The notes beneath the pieces were generated by a model. That model saw only the letters and a program-made list of their open reading frames with translations, was not told the DNA's origin and did no database searches. The position numbers and the translations under genes were made by a program. DNA of 64,000 bases from Cordia subcordata (taxonomy: Eukaryota > Streptophyta > Magnoliopsida > Boraginales > Cordiaceae): NCBI GenBank assembly GCA_028554755.1, contig JAPTOF010000016.1, forward strand, positions 13,946,001 to 14,010,000. The letters are read 5' to 3'. Of this stretch, positions 23,142-33,901 are shown one piece after another. Numbering within the stretch: the first letter of the stretch is position 1; every line of letters starts with the position of its first letter.

Positions 23142-24770
23142 TCACATTCCCCTCGATATTTCACTAATTAGTTTTCTTTCCAAAGGTTTAGTCAAAGGAT
23201 CAGCCAAATTTATCTCTGACTTCACATAATCTATGGAAATAATTTCATCTCTAAGTAGTTGTTTTATCACATTATGTCTCAAACGTATGTGTCTATTTTC
23301 CCCATTAAAGGTTTTGTTTTTTGTAATAGCTATTGCAGCTTGGTAATCATAATGCATAGACACAGAAGTATTGGTTTTATTCCTAATAGAATACTTGCCA
23401 AGAAATTTCTCAGTCAGTCAGCCTCATTACCAGCCAACTCTAATGCCACAAATTCAGATTCCATAGTTGACCTTGCAATTATGGTTTGTTTGGGTGCTTT
23501 CCAAGATATTGCACTCTCACCAAGGGTGAACATATAGCCACAAGTGGATTTTGTCCAGTTAGCATCGCTGTATCCTTCTAACACAGTAAGAAATCTACTA
23601 TATTTAATACCACAGTTCATGATACCTCTAAAAAATTTCAATATTCTTACTAATGCATTCCAATGATCATAATTTGGATTGTGAGTATACTTACTTAATC
23701 GACACAATTATTTGAGCATATGTATTTTGAGCATTAGACTTCATTAAGTGCATTAGACTCCCAATTATTTGAGCATATGTATTTTGAGAGACAGTATCTC
23801 CTTTATTCTTTTTCAATTGGCTATTTGCATCATAAGGAGTGCTTACAGGTATCACATCAAAATTGTTAAACCTTTTAAGAACTTTATCCATATAATAACC
23901 TTGATTTAACATTATGCCACTATCATTTTGTATGATTTTTATGCCTACGATGACACTAGCCTCCCAATGTCTTTCATATCAAAATTAGAAGACAAAAAAC
24001 TTTTCTTTCTTTGTATTATATCAAGGTCAGAACCATAGATAAGCATGTCATCCACATAAAGACATATAATCACATAATCACCATTATCAAGTTTTGTATT
24101 AATACATTTATCTACTTCAATAGATAAAATGCCATCACACAACAAAACTTGATCAAATTTCCCATGCCACTGTTTAGGTGCTTGCTTTAGACCATATACA
24201 ACTCTAGCAGTTTACAAACTTTATTTTATTGTCCAACAACCGCACAACTCTCAAGTTGCTTCATGTAAATTTTTTTTCTTCTAAGTCACCATTTAAAAAT
24301 GCAGTTTTAACATCCATTTGATGGATAAAAAGATTGTGGATAAAAGCCAAAGCAATTAAAATACAAATAGAGGAAATTCTTGTTACAGGAGCATACATAT
24401 CAAAATAATCAACGTTTTGTTTTTGAGTAAATCCTTTTGCAACAAGTCTAGCTTTATATCTATTAATAGAACTATTAGGATTTAGTTTCCTTTTAAAAAT
24501 CCATTTGCAACTAATAGGTTTAGCTCCTAAAGGTAAATCCACTAATTTCCAAGTATTATTTCATAATATTGAATCTATTCCAAAATGGTGCACTTGAAGA
24601 AGAAATTGCATTAGAAAAAGTTAGAAGATCATCCTCTATAAGAAAAGTATAAAAGTCGTTACCAAAAGAATTTTCTTTTCTTGGTCTCTTACTTTTTCTT
24701 AAATTGTCATTTTCAAAATCATTTTGAATAATAGGTGCATGAGAAATATTATCAATTTTCAAAGGAAAGA
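23142..24770 (-). pseudogene. copia-1 reverse transcriptase-RNase H, degenerate
   Basis: RT N-terminus (24542-24261): ISCKWIFKRKLNPNSSINRY, KARLVAKGFTQ and IHQMDVKTAFLNGDL. Catalytic centre (24145-23945): CLYVDDMLIYG, with both Asp kept. Between them, about 24140-24260 has lost frame. At 23691-23912 the frame contains a 57-bp in-frame duplication (the CAATTATTTGAGCATATG unit at 23705 and 23762) that replaces part of the usual GSLMYL-TRPD segment. RNase H (23707-23142) keeps [22 protein letters not shown] and NLADPLTKPLE. It needs several frame changes to read through, so it is not functional. Confidence 0.88.
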
Positions 24771-25752
24771 TATTCTAAAAAAAATTTAGCATTTTTTGTT
24801 TCAACAATAGTATTGCTTTCAATCACATCACTTTTGATTACATGAAATCTATAAGCAGCACTATTGTTAACATACCCAATGAACATGCAGTCAGATGTTT
24901 TATATCCTATCTTACTTTTCTTAGGATCAGGTAACATAACCTTAGCAAGACACCCCCACACTTTCAAATATTTTAAATTGGGAGCATAACCTTTCCATAA
25001 CTTATAAGGGGTTTTACTAGTTTTTTTTTTAATAGTATTCTATTTTGTAAATGACATGCAAACAAAATAGCTTCGCCCTAAAGATTATCAGGTGCATTAG
25101 AACTAACAAGCATGCAGTTCATCATTTCTTTCAAGGTTTTATTTTTCCTCTCAGTTATGCCATTTGAATCAAGTGAGTAAGGAGGTGTGATCTCATGAAT
25201 TATTCCTTCCTTTTCACAATATTAATTTAGCAACACATGTTTACCACCTCTATCTGATCGAACGCTTTTTATCTTCTTATTCAATTGATTTCTACTTCAA
25301 ATTTATATATCAGAAACATGTCAAAGGCTTCATCTTTATTTCTCAATAAAAATACTTTTGCATATCTAAAAAAGTCATCTATAAAAGTCACATAATATCT
25401 TTTGCCTCCTTTAATCATAGTTTGTTTTAAGTCTCCTAGATCAACGTGAATAAGGCTAAGTAATTCAGATTCCCTAAAGACAGAAGCATAAGATTTTTTA
25501 GTTTGTTTAGATTCAACACCTGTTTCACATTTGTTCATGCTAGAAGAATGAATTTTAGAAATAAGACCAATAGATTGCATTTTTCTCGATATAAGATAAA
25601 CTAACATGTCTTAATCTAGCATGCCATAAATCATAAGAATCAATCAAATAAGTAGAAGAACCAACATTCTCATTCATCACTTGGGAAATATTTTGTACAA
25701 ATAAGCCATCATTACAATAACCCTTTCCCACAAAAACATTATTTTTGGTCAA
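24752..25752 (-). pseudogene. copia-1 integrase, degenerate
   Basis: 25752-25555 carries the pre-integrase segment (DLWHARLRHVSLSYIEK). 25607-25281 carries the core start with SLIHVDLGDL and YVTFIDDFFRYAKVFLLR, giving both catalytic Asp positions. 24967-24752 carries the C-terminal part, MKVWGCLAKVMLPDPKKSKI and CMFIGYVNNSAAYRF. Stops and frame breaks around 25020-25280 remove much of the middle, including a readable catalytic Glu region. Confidence 0.85.
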
Positions 25753-25758
25753 TACGAC

Positions 25759-27000
25759 CTAATCAGATTCAAAAGAAGCATTCACTCTAGCCTTTCCTAA
25801 TAATCCCATAGAAACCAGATTGGTTCGAATATTAGGAACATGTAACACCTCATTCAATGCCAGAGTTTTTCCAGATGTGAGTTTGAGAAGAACTTTTCCT
25901 TTCCCAAGAATTGGAGTAGTCCTTGAGTCACCAAGATAAATAGATTCTTCTCTCTCATTTGGTTGGGTGTAAGACACAAAATCTTTCATATTGGCAACAA
26001 TATTTACTTAAGAAATGACTGCAACAATATTGTCATCTGCTTTAACCAAATTTGCATTTGGTTTTGCAGGATTGTCATTTCTCCCCCTTTCTTTGTCTGC
26101 ATTAAGGTACATGATGTCCAGGTTTGCCACTAACATAACAGTGACATTTTTTTTCTTTTTGAAGGTTTCATTATTAGTTTTGGGCTTGTAATCATTTTCT
26201 TTTCGTACCTTTTATTTGGCTTTCCATGTAGCTTGTTGTTTTGCACGAGATTGGCTTTTGTGGCGATCTCCTTCCTTTTGGTAGTAGTGGACTCCTTCTG
26301 ATTGGTATCTTCTATAATGATGTGAGTAACCAAATTAGTAAGGGACAGTTGCTTGTGTTTGTGCTTGAGATTTTGTTTGTAGTCATTCTAGGATTGAGGC
26401 AGCTTTCTATTAGGATACTAGCTACAAATTCTTCTGGCAGAATGATTTTTTCTGACTTGAGATCCTTTATTAGTTTGTGGTACTCATTGATTTGGATCTT
26501 GAAATCTTTGTCTTCGGTCATTTGTCATTTGTAGTAATTACCAATGACAAACTTTTGCTTTCCAACATCTTCGGTCGTGTACTTGGTTATTAAAGATTGC
26601 CATATTTTCTTTGCTTCCTTATAGGAATAGTAGACATTGAATAATTCGTTAGAAAGAGTGCTAATTACCGTATGTCTACATACCTTATTTGCATGAACCT
26701 AAAGCTCTAATTATTTGGATGATGATTCATCAAGCTTTGGACAGTAAGGATGAAGGCTACTCTGTGCATGTCAAAGATAGTGTACACGTATTCTTGCCAT
26801 CTTTTGAAATTAGCTCCAGCAAATACTTCTATTTTAGATATATCTTGAAATGGCTTAGCAAAAGTGGTTGGTGCCTTGTTAGGGAAGGTGGTAATAGAAG
26901 GTTACACTTGTTGATTTTGTGTTTGTGTTGGAATAGCAGTGATTGAGGGTGTTCCATTTGGGCTAGTAGATTCTATTAGTATAGGACGAGAAATATCCTT
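25759..27000 (-). pseudogene. copia-1 gag and protease, degenerate
   Basis: Gag begins close to the LTR (ISRPILIESTSPNGTPSI near 26990-26930) and continues with a core in broken frames (KIEVFAGANFKRWQEYVYTI, about 26850-26790). A zinc knuckle at about 26155-26105 reads CYVSGKPGHHVP, with the second Cys changed to Ser. The protease region (25989-25759) begins MKDFVSYTQPNERE and has LNEVLHVPNIRTNLVS. The catalytic D(S/T)GA segment that should precede it is absent: VNIVANMKD runs straight into FVSYT. Stops occur throughout. Confidence 0.8.
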
Positions 27001-27008
27001 AAGATTAT

Positions 27009-27904
27009 TGATAAAATATAGTCCAAAAATAATTAATAATTGTAACAAGTGCAAAAATAATGCAAAATAAATTTTAAAGAGAAATAATTTTAATAGTAAC
27101 AATATCAAATAATAGCATGAGACGTGTTATGAACACTATCCTTAAGGATATTTCGCCTAATTGGTAAGCGTATCCCCCAAGATTTAACAAGCTCTTCTAG
27201 CTTTAAACTAGGAGTAAGAACAATAAGAAAATAAAATGTTTGAGCCCAGCAAATACGAAATAGAAAAAAGAGAATTTTAATACTTTAAAGCAGTAGCAGA
27301 GGAAAGGAGAAAGTTTTCAAAAAGTTGCATCTGGCATGAAGAATTAAGGGGCTATTTATAGGCTTTTGCTCAACAAATTAATTCAAAAATAAGTGTAGCT
27401 GAATTTGAGAAATATCTATAGCTAACTTTGAGATATTTCTTCTCTTCAATAGCCAAAACAAAAAAAAAAAAGAGAAAGATCAGGTTTCGTCATTTTTACC
27501 TAAAGAAAGTGCATTTGAATTTGAGAAATATCTGCAGCTGCCTTTGAGATATATCTGCTCTCAACAACCAAAAAAAAAAATAGAAAGATGAAGTAGTCGT
27601 CATTTTTACATTTTTACCTATTCAAAGAAATTAATTTTTCTGGTACAAAAATAGACCAAGTCCAAATAAGTAGCGAAAATATATCTGTAGCTGACTTTAA
27701 GATATATCTGCTTCTCAACAGCCAAAACAAAAAAAAAAAAAAAAGAGAGAAAGATCAAATAGTTGTCATTTTTACATTTTTACCTATTCAAAGAAATTAA
27801 CTTTTCTAGTGAAAAAATAGACCAAGTCTAGATAAGCAGCAAGAATATATTTATTTGCGAAATATATTTATTATTGAATAAGAAAATAACAAAATCTAAA
27901 AGTA
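27009..27904 (-). repeat. copia-1 5' LTR, 5'-truncated and internally expanded
   Basis: Matches the 3' LTR from the TGATA end at 27009, then contains extra tandem copies of a module made of a poly-A run, GTCATTTTTACCTATTCAAAG, and ATATCTG-type phrases. About three versions lie at 27396-27850, where the 3' LTR has one (22160-22310). Homology stops at about 27904 after AAAATCTAAAAG, and CTP synthase intron sequence follows. Confidence 0.85.
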
Positions 27905-28610
27905 TGTCTTCTTTTTGCATAGTGTCACAAGACAGTGTTAAGGGACCATGTCTTGTTTTCTCCTGTTTGTTTAGGGCTTTTTTGCTTTGAGATATCAATT
28001 GTAGCTTCTAGATTCTTGATGAAATTTTTAGGAATTCAATGAAAATGTCAAGGAGAAACTTTCCAGGTTCTGCAATGTTCCGGTATCTGACAAGAAACAA
28101 TGTATTGTTTCCAATGCAGTTACATTTTGAATTATAGGTAACTTTATTTGATTATATATTCCTTCTTCCAATTGGAGAATATCATCACTTTCTATGATGT
28201 TTCTAGCACATGGAAGTTGCCTCTACTACTAATGTTATATAATTCAATATCTAGTCTTCATATGCGTCATAACTCAAACCGATTTTTTCTTCTCTATGCA
28301 GGACCACAAGGCTCATGAAGCAATCTTGAGAGTTCTAAACCTTAAGGGTTAAGTTACATAAACTTAGTTGTCTGGTAAATTCCTTCAGGACTATGTTGCT
28401 TGTAACTGTATGACCAATTACGATAATAGTGAAGGATAATTGTGATAGGAATAATACGAGCAACAATATCTACGACAACAATCCAGATACTGATAACCTA
28501 TAAAAACAACTATGTCAATAAATGTTATCCCTCTTACAGACTTTCTTGACATTGTCATGATCTCCTATATTTGTTGCTTTGCAGTTTTGCTTAGGAAATG
28601 CCATTAGAGG

Positions 28611-30603
28611 TGTCTCACCTTCCAAATCCACCCACCTGAACTAAGGGCTATGATCACCACGAGCCTACGAAGATCGCATCTCTTAAACCCGCAAGTTTCT
28701 ACAACATAGAGCAGAAAACTAAAAACTCACAAATCTTTCCATTAGAACATTAATACCATAAAGGCTAATTATTTCATAGGTTCAAATTGATTACATATAA
28801 TCCAGGTTGTAAAGAAATCACAGGCAATTAAATTACATTAACAATGCCAAGAAAGGTCCTCTCTTCAATTCCTCTACCATCACCTTTTGCAGAGCAGATA
28901 AAAACATGAGTAAAGAAGCTCATTAACCTGGACAACTTGAGTCAGGCTCGAGTTAGTCCCAAAATAACAAGTAAAACTATTCATAATGCAGGATTTACCA
29001 TTATGCAACAAACATAAATGAAACATAGGGCGTGCATAGAATATGTTATCCATATCTCATATCACACCACTATGTACACGGCATAACTCAGACTCGTATC
29101 GCTACTCCTCACTTATGCCTTTCACAATGTTTACATGAGCACATCTCCCACCATATCACATGCCATACACACAGGGCACATCACATATCAATCCTCACAC
29201 AATTACTACTTGGAGATGTGATAGATACTATACTTCCACGCCATTCACATGAAACACTGGGCCACTATGGCCTCTTTCAGTCTATTAAACCATCTCCCAT
29301 CGACTCCGGCACACGATAGCTGCCTGTGGCCCTACACCTCCATACAGTGATCATCTTCTACCTACGGACACAAGAATCACATCTCGTTCTAAAATACCAA
29401 GCAATTTCACCAACCAGTCGGGTGTCACTGCTCCAGGAGTTCCACACATTACATGTATTGTCACAGTTCCCAAGCAAAAGCAAAAAGTATAATCTAAATC
29501 ACACGTATCTCCAAGTAATAAAATAGTTATATGAACTAAAGTAATAAAGCCAAGTGAACTGTATAAGAAGCAAGTATAATACCTTTGATCATTTTTGAGA
29601 GGTGGTTTAGGATGGAATGTCCAACTTACCTTTGCTGGCTTCAAATAACTCAACACTTCACTTTACCTAAATATCACAAGAATTCTTGGTGTTAACTCAC
29701 TATTAGTTAGCAGCACTTTTATGCAAGAATTCAACTTACCAGAATAAGAGGACACCAAGGAAGAATTCCCAAGAACAATGATAAAACATTCTTTAGCCAT
29801 CAGAAAAAAATTGAACCTCCTTATTCCATATACAAATACATGTTATGGAGCTAAACTTGACTTTCACCTGTTAGTTCATACTGCCGTGAATTAGTCATCA
29901 TGTACACGAGGCTAAAATCGATCCAAATATAGCACTTAATTACAGTTCATTATTGTTCCATTAAGCGGCCAAATAAACATACTTGCATGTATACCAATAT
30001 AGCTAATATAGTAGAGGAGTTGAAATTAATATAAATCAAGTGAACTATTTGTTGTAATATCTAAAATTAAACAAAGTTCTTTCTTTAATTTCAGCTTATA
30101 TACACACATATACACCCACATACACGGCTGTACACCATTTTTGAGTCCCAAAAAATTATTAAGCAAGCTTATATATCTCAAAATTATCAATTACCTCAAT
30201 GGACAAATGGGTTTGAGCTTATACTAGAAGCACAGTAATATGCCAAGATATTCATACACAAAATAAAGTGATAGTACTTACTCAATTAACCAAAGATGAT
30301 ACCCCTAAACTTTGAAATCTCAATTTATTCTTCTTCTTTTTTCATAGCTAAAAACATGTTGTTCTGATGCGAGGGTTTCGGGTAAGGGTTTTGAGAGAAT
30401 AGGAGCAACTAGGTTTGTTTTTTGTTTCAGTAAGATGGATATGTAATTTTTAGCCTTCTTTGCATTTTGCCCCCTTAAAGTTTAGCTTATTCTACAAAGC
30501 ACCCCAACACCTAGCAACCTTAGACATGCACTAAGTACACTCATACACACACGTGGCATGCCAAAAATTGAAAGGAGGGTGTGTGTTGTATGTGAGTATT
30601 ACA
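28611..30603 (-). repeat. Solo LTR, diverged member of the LARD-like family, inside a CTP synthase exon
   Basis: On the plus strand it starts TGTCTCACC and ends GAGTATTACA, the reverse complement of the family ends (TGTAATA...GTGACA). The first 300 bp clearly align with the 3' part of the other family LTRs (TTTCCATTAGAACATTAATA; CCACCTGAACT). The remainder is much diverged. Left flank AGAGG (28606-28610) and right flank GGAGG (30604-30608) are a 5-bp target duplication with one change. Removing the LTR and one flank rejoins a CTP synthase exon. No internal region is present, so it is a solo LTR from LTR-LTR recombination. Confidence 0.85.
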
Positions 30604-30964
30604 GGAGGAATTGACATCTAGGGCAGAACTCTGTGATATGTTGCATGAGCCAGTAGGTTTTAGTGTGTATCAATTTCAAAATAATTTCTCTCAATCGCAT
30701 CTTCCTGAAATTTTACACCATTTGATTGTAGGTAAGAATTGCCATGTTTGGAAAGTACATTGGTCTTTCTGATGCATACCTCTTAGTAGTGAAGGTAAAG
30801 TGACTCTTGGACTGTCATCATGCTATATAATGTATTTTGTATGTGTCTTCTTTCATGTTCAACCATCTCTCTCAATTCTCTAGTTTGTCGAGGAGTGGGA
30901 TCAGTAATTAATTAATGTGATCAACATTTGAAAAGTTTTCTCAGCTTTAGATGATATGAGACAG

Positions 30965-33900
30965 TGTAATACCCGGTTAAAAAAAAAAAAGAAAACAACA
31001 AAAGAAGAAAGAAAACTAAACACATGGCTGAAATTGCATGAGCTTTCTAGGTGTGCATATGTGTGGTGTGGTGATTGACATGTGTTAGGGTATTTGGCTA
31101 AATATATTACATTATAGAGGGCCAAATGCAAAAAGCAAAGAAATAAACCAAAATATCCCCCAGTTTCCCTTTTCTCTTTTCCTTTTCCCATTGGACCCAA
31201 AACCCAAACACAAAAACACACACACTCACACACACGTCTGATAAGAAGGAAGAAAAAGAATGGAGAAAAAGAAAAAGAAAACTAAAGAGAAAGAAGAAGA
31301 GATCGAAATTTCAAGGCTTAGGGCTGTTATCTTTTGTTAATCAAGTAAGTATTATCATCTTATTTTGGGTATAAACATTTTGGTGAGCTCTTCTAATATG
31401 AGTATATATGCATATTGCTATTCATATGAGCTTAATTTATTTGATAATTAAGCTAAATGATAATCTGGAGATTCATGAACATGGAAATATTTAATAATTC
31501 TTCTAGAATTTAGAAAAGTGTTGGTCATGGTGCAGCCGTGTGTGTATGTTCGTGCGTGTTCGTGCGTGTATGTGCTTGTGTGTGTGCGTGGGTGTGTGAG
31601 GGGGTTTGATTGTATGAAATTAGATAGTGTAAAGTTAGAATTGTTATAGGAATTAGGTACAAGCCACAGTACATATGTGTACGTCAAAAAAATAAAATAA
31701 AAGCTCATCCACTTTGGCTATGTAATTAAGCAGCGGGATTTGTGAGATTACTTATGTCTATATTACACATGAACTGGTAAGTTTCTTGAGTTAACTAGTT
31801 TGTTGAAATTAGATAATCATGGTGAATTTATGGCAAAAAAATTATGAGATCGGAACACGATTTCAAGCATACTAAGTAAAGGAATTTCTTTTATTTTGGT
31901 CATTTAAATGAGTAGTAAAGCATAGTAAATGAGTTTACTGTAATTATGAGTGTTTGTACTTGGAGTGACTGAAGTTTATGTGTGTATATCAATTATTTTT
32001 GGGAGTATGAACTAATGGTGAGACTATGTGGAAGAATGGTTTTTATATCTTGTTATGGATATTCTAAATTGTCTCGGATACATATATTTGCCTTAGAGGT
32101 GTTTGTGATATTCATATACGAGTTCTAAATTGGTAGAAGGAGTTGACTATAAGTGAAAAGTCACATAAGTAGATACACTTGGTTTAACCACTAAAAGTTG
32201 GAAATGATGTGTTTATACGTACATATTTGCTTAGAGATTAGGCTCTATAATTTCATATGAATATATACTTATAATAGTTGATTTCTTCCTATCAAGTTAT
32301 AGATGTGTTTGGAATGTTTATATGTGAGATTGAATTGGTAGATTGAAGTAAGGCAGGCTTGGCTTGGCATGATTGTGGTGTGTTGTTGTTGACAGAGAAA
32401 GAAAGAAAAGTAATATATTTTGGAGATTGAATTGACATGATCAAATATATTTACATGAAATGAATGAATTGAGTTAGTTATTACTATTTATTATTTCTTT
32501 CATGGTTTATATCTTAGTCTGAGTTAACGTTGTAAATATTGTGAAGTATTATGAGAATGAATATATTAGATTGTTAGATGCTACTTCATTAAGTATGTCC
32601 ATGGAATAGTATAGAACTTACATTATGTTAATTTGATACTATTATCTTAGCATGTATTTGATGAGTTATTATTATTATATTATTGTTAATATTATTATTA
32701 TTTCATTTCATGGTTTATGCCTTAGTTTGAGTTGAAACTCAAATGCTCTGTGCTATTGTTAGAAATAAAGTTATTAGGCTACTGGATGTTATTTGCGTCA
32801 AATGTACGAAGGGAATTACTATGTTGTTAACATTTCCTATGTCACATGCCTTAATTGTAATTAGTGTTACAATTTCCTCTTATTATACCCTTCAGTGAGT
32901 TATTCTCATTAATTCTCTAGACTATTTCTTTATTAATACTCTTATTATGTCAGCATGAGTTTTGGCTCTATATTTGGTACTTTGTGATAATTCTTAATTA
33001 GGAATTGTTATAATTATTAGGGAAGAAGAATGTTTGGCTAATAACTGGATCAAGGTAAGTTGGACTCCCATCTGTACGCTGGCATTCCGTTCCCTTTCCT
33101 TTCTGCTTAACTTGGGTTTTGTGAGTATTTTTATTTTCTCAGTATGAATTGTCAATGTGTAATTAGAATTCTGAGTCTGTATCTGATGTGTTGGGATCCC
33201 ATGATTCTGAAATTATTCAGTGTGTTTCTATGGATGAGTGTGCCCCTTTAGAGCTGTGACACCCATTCGGTGGGTGAGACTGCCGTATATATATGATCTT
33301 GTTTTGTGCCTGTCCGACGGAGGCATTGTGGCGTGGGGCCTGAGTTGCCCGTATATATGATTCTGTCCTGTTTCTGTGCCCATTCGAACGGAGGCGTTGT
33401 GGTGTGGGGCCTGAGGTTGCCCGATTTAGTATTAATATCATAGCTCTCAGTTACACTCTGGTTTTAACTTGGCTTTGTTTATCCATTTATCTGAAAGTAA
33501 CTACTTTCTGTCAGAATTCTGTTATTTCCTAGTGTCTGTTATTGATTCCGATCTGGTGTCTTTGGTTAGGACAACTTGTAGGTCCCATCCTGGGTGTCCA
33601 CTTATTGAGCTTTGTTTCGCTCATTATATTATTTGCATGATTTTGTAGGGGTGATGATTTGGGTTATTCTAGAGAGGACCCTAATGGCGATACTAATGTA
33701 ATTAAATTAGCTTTAACTGGCTTTAATTTCTTTGGAGCTTAGAAATAATTTGGACTTGTAAAATAACTAGCCATGATGGTATTAGTGAGTTTTAGTTTTT
33801 TGTCCCACATTTTCGAGCCTTGCGGGCTTAAGAAGAGCGATCTTCTCAGGCTCGTGGCGATCATGGCCCCGAGTTCAGGTAGATGTATTTGGGGGCATGA
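30965..33900 (+). repeat. LARD-like LTR, plus strand, about 2.9 kb (L2)
   Basis: Opens TGTAATACCCGGTTAAAAA and ends TTGGGGGCATGA, lacking only the last bases of the family end (GTGACA). The left flank GACAG (30960-30964) lies in a CTP synthase intron. It is more diverged than the others but carries the GC-rich module pair (33290-33425), a donor-like AAGTAAGTATT (31345), CAAGGTAAGTTGGA (33051) and an acceptor-like TTTTGTAG (33642-33649). At its right end it abuts an inverted LTR. Confidence 0.82.
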
Positions 33901-33901
33901 G

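Larger units (their letters stand above)
21774..27904 (-). mobile_element. Ty1/copia retrotransposon (copia-1) in the CTP synthase pseudogene, degenerate
   Basis: Element direction is minus. It has a 5' LTR (27009-27904, truncated), gag, protease, integrase, RT, RNase H, polypurine tract and 3' LTR (21774-22555). Integrase before RT is the Ty1/copia order. All domains are broken. It interrupts the CTP synthase copy between the exon at 21624 and the exon at 28032. The right boundary lacks about 210 bp of LTR plus the target duplication, so host sequence was lost there as well. Confidence 0.92.
20419..30794 (+). pseudogene. CTP synthase pseudogene, multi-exon, split by two transposable elements
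   Basis: CTP synthase makes CTP from UTP, ATP and glutamine in the cytosol. Exons are recognisable by protein and splice sites. 20419 on: MKYVLVTGGVVSGLRKGVT. 20800-20886: LDLGNYERFLNIKLT, NNITTGKIYQ. 21020-21070: RGDHLGTTV. 21157-21274: [16 protein letters not shown] to LGGTIG. 21437 on: GDIESILYIQAFRQFSY. 21624 on: GAGNFCLNVSLVLVLNSVG. 28032-28082: NVKEKLSRFCNVP. 28302-28348: DHKAHEAILRVLNLKG. 28585-28610 plus 30604-30652: one exon, ending SRAELCDMLHEP. 30732-30794: FGKYIGLSDAYLLVVK. The ATP-binding loop Gly is Arg, there are in-frame stops, and a large stretch after the first exon is missing. Retained introns show it arose from DNA duplication, not a processed mRNA. Only the synthetase domain and the start of what follows are in the window; the glutaminase domain is not seen. 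Confidence 0.92.

Noticed and set aside
20419..30794. A working CTP synthase gene
   Set aside because: ATP-loop Gly is Arg, several in-frame stops (for example after NIKLT and before RGDHLG), missing coding stretches, an exon-end duplication and an LTR inside an exon.
30901..31233. Minus-strand 110-codon frame across 30965
   Set aside because: It spans the insertion boundary of the plus LTR and is low-complexity (poly-Phe and Cys from A-rich and CA-rich runs).
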